DNA from: Lactarius indigo
Lineage: Eukaryota > Basidiomycota > Agaricomycetes > Russulales > Russulaceae
NCBI GenBank assembly: GCA_025766275.1
Contig: JAFKAC010000017.1
Location: 1 to 64,000, forward strand
DNA length: 64,000 bases
Direction: 5' to 3'
Below the pieces are notes generated by a model. It was not told the origin of the DNA. It saw nothing but the letters and a program-made list of their open reading frames with translations, and did no database searches. Made by a program: the position numbers and the translations under genes. This document shows positions 60,302 to 64,000 of this stretch, piece by piece (positions within the stretch are counted from its first letter, which is position 1; the number at the start of each line of letters is the position of its first letter).

Positions 60302-60900
60302 AGCCTGTCACATGATCGCCAAGCAGATCCCCTTGCTGGGTCGTGCTTCTACCTTTCTTATAACTACCCAAACCGCCAATCGCCTACCTTTTGGCTCCAC
60401 CTCAGCTCGCCTCTCTCTGGATATCGTCAACACCGTCGGTCAGCTGACTTATCCTTGCGCTATCCCCGCCCAATCGTCAAACTTAAAGTTGGCCACGCGC
60501 CGGGGCCGCATCTCTGTGCCTACGCTGGGGCCTGGCCTGGCTCACTTGGCCAGGTTGCAGAGCACGATAAATCCTGCACGGTACACCGGAAATTTCCGCA
60601 GAGCCCCTGGTGTCCCACATGCCGAGCACTGGCGTTCCCAACGCTTACGGTGTTGCTCTTCGCGACAGTAGCTATTTTATCAAGAGCCAGGGTCATCGTG
60701 CTTCCGGTAGGGGGGGTTTCCAAGCTCATAGAGAATAACCTACGCAATGGCGGCGGTGGAGGTAGTGCCTATTCCGATACTCAGAAACCTACGCTCTGGA
60801 TCACTCCGGACCGTTCAGTAGAATCGATCGCGGGCGATTCGCGGCAGTAGTTCAATGGCTACAGCCGCGCATTAGAATGCCATGCTATCGGGCTTCGGGA
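60302..60900 (+). pseudogene. Possible second VTS1-like remnant
   Basis: Segments such as TANRLPFGSTSARLSLDIVN and SLGQVAEHDK, in different frames, recall the middle of Vts1 proteins as seen at 54.1-54.4 kb. The resemblance is weak and from memory. No SAM domain is present. Confidence 0.25.
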
Positions 60901-62782
60901 TGGGGGGTCGTCAGTTTTCAACGTCCACATAAGGTCCACGTGTGCCGCGGAGCTGCGTGCGCAATAACGCCGTATCGCCACAATTCGCGTCATGCCCCGC
61001 TCGCGTCTGTCTATTGCATTCTACTTATGCCGGTGTCCGCTGTGATTTACTACTTGTAACCTTCCTATTGTCTCGTCTGTGTCCTGTGGTTTTCCCTCAT
61101 GTATAGATAAATCTCGGGTCTCGGAATCCATCCATCCACATCACTTGCCATTCCCGAAGCCCCTTCGTCTGATGTCTCGTATGAACGTCGACTTGCACAT
61201 CGCACCCGCGCCGATTCTAGCTCAACGTTCCCGCCCTCTATCCCCGAACCAACTTCGTACTTATCCCATATTACCTCACTTCTAATTGTCTATGTCTTCC
61301 CGTCGGGACGACCCTCTCTTATACTCGCACAAACCTCATTCTTCACGCCCCGTTTACTGCCCTCCCAAAGAAGAATTCCTGCGCGGCTCGAGCTAGAAGA
61401 TCATACTGTAACGACACTGGTAGTGGGGGATAAACTTACTCTATTTGATGTGCCACGCTATCATGGATACGACATGAAGAAAAGGAAGAGCCCTCTGCGT
61501 CACAGTACTGGAGGGATAGAGATCGCGTCTGCATACTGGTCGTGGGGTGAAACCAAGGCGGTCCGACCAAGTCAGACACCTCTTCTCACCCCTGGGCGCC
61601 TTTGCCAGTGGCACCGGAAACGCCCGTGCCGAAACTAATTATCCATGTCCGACCGGTAAACCCACTGACTCCAATCCAGCGCATCAGTAAAATTACAACC
61701 GCTTCTATTTTTGCTCCAAGGGCACTTCGGGAAGACCGGTGTGTGCGGGGTCAGCTGTTTGGAGTCGTGGATTATCTATTCACCCAAAAAAAGATCATGT
61801 TTTCCTACGCAGCAGGCCTCGGTAGGTGGGGAATGCCTTCTTGGAGAAGAGACAAGGCTCTCTCATCTACGATCTGCGGCAAGGAGCTGCGGAGGAGGCT
61901 GCTTCGAGGGGGATAACTGCGGCAGTCACATCAGAAGTTTTTTAAAAATTACCACTTACGTGCTTTTATGACGCTAATAACTGCAACTGATTTTCATGTT
62001 ACAAACAACTTGAACCGAAGTTGGACTCGGACGACACTGGTCCAGACTGGCATTTCCAGAAGTTCTTCGTTTTGTTTGATTTATGCCTGATAAAGTAGAC
62101 GTGTGGACGTCCTGATGACGCCGGATCAATATCTTCTGTAAATCAAAGAAATACCCTTTGTGCGGTTCTTGAAATTAGCCTTTTGCGAGCACCGGTCTCA
62201 GCAAGGGTCTCAGGCTGAAGCGCTGAAGAGTAGACAATGTCACGTGTTTGTACCGTGACTGCGCCAGACTCGGATGAGCCCTGGCAACGCTGGTCGGGAT
62301 CGCCGTCACTGTTCTGTTGCTTCGCAGTACCTGCTTCGGATCACTAGTGTGGAGTATTCCACTTTCTGTTGTGTACACGGTTAAAGTATCCACCCGCAGC
62401 TACTTATTGTTGCCTGGGCGGTGTTATGGAAGCTGTGCCAGCCTTTCTGACTTCCCTCGCGTCTACACCCTATCCCAAGTTGGGCTGATTAGCGTCCTGT
62501 CAAAGTGCGCCGTCACGGTGTGCTCCGTAAATGTACTCCCATTGAGCGCTGTCCGAGTATCGGACAGTACTGTATCTCCTCTTTTGTCGTTCCTGGCCCT
62601 CTTCTCGGACTCGATGATCATCCACTATGCAATGTTTCGGCCCCACCCGACCCATAGTATGCACCTCATCTCACTGGTTCCCCAACCCCCCCGGCCAGAT
62701 TTATAGCCCCCACACCCACGATTATCGGACGTCATTCGGGTAGCCGCCAGCAGGAATCCCGCTTCCTTTGTAGAATCAAGTT
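60901..62782. other. Intergenic, nothing recognised
   Basis: Frames at 61423-61638, 61602-61916 and 62317-62706 (+) have no recognisable domain. No repeat or RNA gene was seen. Confidence 0.45.
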
Positions 62783-62792
62783 CAATAAATAG
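62783..62792 (+). promoter_or_regulatory. TATA-like box of second tyrosinase
   Basis: CAATAAATAG, 51 bp before the ATG, identical to the box before the first tyrosinase. Confidence 0.6.
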
Positions 62793-62843
62793 TCGGGAAC
62801 TTCAGCCTCCATCCGTCATCTTACGCCCCTTCCTCGCCTGGAT

Positions 62844-64000
62844 ATGCTCGCACTGAGGGTTCTCTTCGTCTCTCTCGCTATCGCTTCGTCCGTGGTTGGT
62901 GCTCTTTCAAAGAAATCCTGCACCAAGCCGTCTGTCCGCAAGGAATGGAGAGCATTTAGCACCCAGGAGAAAGCGGCATGGATCCGAGCAGTCAACGTAT
63001 GTGTGAACACAGTACTGACTTGCGTGGTCTAATGATGTTGGCTCCAGTGCTTGTCACATTTGCCACACGACCCTGCTTTGACCGCGACTGTGGATCCCTC
63101 AGTATCACTCATTCCGCCAATCAATGCATCGGGCTCTTATTACGATGGTATGTCGTTATCCTTAGAATAGATAATTGGCATATTGACTTTCCGACAGATC
63201 TCGTGTATATCCACATGGATTTGAACACTCGAGTACGTCCAAACGGGTAAATACTATGATCGACGCTCGAATCAACGTGCTCTCCGATAGATCCACTTTA
63301 CCGGGCAATTCCTTCCTTGGCACCGCTGGTACGTGTACGTCCACGAACAAGCTCTCAAGCATAAGTGCGGGTACAAGGGGGTGTCTCCGTATTGGAACTG
63401 GACAATTGGTCGCTTCCCTCAGTCTCCCCAACGTCCAAAAGCTGACGATTTGTAGATGCCCCTGACTTTTTCGAATCGTCGTTTTGGAAGGACTCAAATC
63501 CTCAAAGTGGACTGGGCGGTTGGGGCGATCCGAATACCGACTACAGCGTGCCCGATGGAGGTTTCAAGGCTCTTCATCTCTCATATCCTTCGCCTCATAC
63601 ACTGCGCCGGAACTTCACACTCCGACCATTCGGGGACTTTTCTCCATCGGTATTCTTTACGGAACCCCAGAAGGAGGCCAACTCATCGTTCCTAGCCCCA
63701 GAAATTGAAAAACTCCTGGAGACGTCAGCGGGGGACTACAAGGGCTTTCAGGAAGCATTTGAGACGTTTGAGGTGAGATGAAAAAGACCGACTGCGTAAT
63801 TTCTAATTCATGTGTGACGTCAGGGTCCACATGGCGCCGTACACTTGATCATGGGGGGGTGAGTTTCTGCTTCCCGCCCACCTGACTTGACCCTTCTCAC
63901 TCCAAACCCATTTATGGCAGCGATTTAGGGGGCACCTGTCCAAAAAACGCCCCATCGAACTGCACTGCGGGACCGACATGGTCCCCTAACGGTGAGCACG
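62844..64000 (+). CDS. Secreted tyrosinase, cut by window end
   Basis: Seven exons are visible: 62844-62996, 63048-63147, 63198-63232, 63291-63408, 63456-63772, 63824-63858 and 63921-63991. The last donor is at 63992, and the rest lies outside the window. Residues 1-20 form a signal peptide (MLALRVLFVSLAIASSVVGA). Copper A histidines are in VYIHMDLN and IHFTGQFLPWHRWYVYVHEQ; half of copper site B is in GPHGAVHLIMGGDL. The second half of site B (LHHA in the paralogue) is off the end. It is closely related to the gene at 48897-50433, with the same exon pattern except for one extra intron (63233-63290). It is oriented the opposite way, 12 kb apart. Confidence 0.9.

Noticed and set aside
1..64000. 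CRISPR arrays, bacterial operons, riboswitches
   Set aside because: The window is eukaryotic (spliceosomal introns, tRNA without CCA), and no spaced direct-repeat array was seen.

Overview
The window looks like a piece of an Agaricomycete (mushroom-forming basidiomycete) nuclear genome. Genes are cut by many short GT-AG introns (about 40-60 nt). Gene content is typical of that group: F-box/LRR families, a STAND (Goodbye-NACHT-ankyrin) gene, seven-helix membrane proteins of DUF6534 type and secreted tyrosinases. There are no operons. Exon structures below were worked out by hand from splice signals, reading-frame phase and remembered family sequence; no alignment or database search was run.

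Layout. 1-10.1 kb has no gene I can defend. 10.1-11.3 kb is a frameshifted F-box gene (-). 13.1-13.8 kb is APS2, the AP-2 clathrin adaptor sigma subunit (-, six exons). 15.63-15.70 kb is tRNA-Thr(CGT). 16.2-18.1 kb is an eight-exon MFS transporter. 19.5-19.8 kb is a small secreted protein with a knottin-like cysteine pattern. 21-23 kb is a conserved divergent pair, UBC1 (-) and HEM13 (+), sharing a 153-bp promoter. 23.4-24.4 kb holds a decayed F-box copy and duplicated non-coding DNA. 25-30.2 kb is a large Goodbye-NACHT-ankyrin gene with several frame-breaking lesions. 31.2-33.6, 41.1-44.0 and 56.6-59.8 kb are three relatives of one F-box/LRR family built from two fused units; two of them end in a pair of C2H2-like fingers. 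35.4-37.8 kb holds a coiled-coil protein (+) and a bHLH-like protein (-). 47.1-48.4 kb is a seven-exon membrane protein. 48.9-50.4 kb is a complete tyrosinase (-), and a second tyrosinase (+) starts at 62.8 kb and runs off the window. 51.3-52.6 kb is IWR1, the RNA polymerase II nuclear import factor. 53.7-55.8 kb is a dead VTS1-like (SAM-domain RNA-binding) gene.

Mobile DNA. A pogo/Tc1-like element (40,368-41,003) sits inside a small inverted-repeat element (40,298-41,091). A second copy of that small element at about 54,952-55,086 lacks the pogo element and shows the empty TA target. The small element's terminal repeat also supplies the last codons and stop of the 41-44 kb F-box gene. In the VTS1-like relic, a 206-bp poly(A)-tailed insert is flanked by a 13-bp target duplication, which is the mark of LINE-type retroposition.

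How it fits together. Conserved housekeeping genes (APS2, UBC1, HEM13, IWR1) look intact and sit as islands among expanding and decaying accessory families (F-box, STAND, tyrosinase, secreted peptide) and nested transposons. The likeliest new biology is the double F-box/LRR/zinc-finger family and the way a transposon end has replaced its zinc-finger tail in one member.
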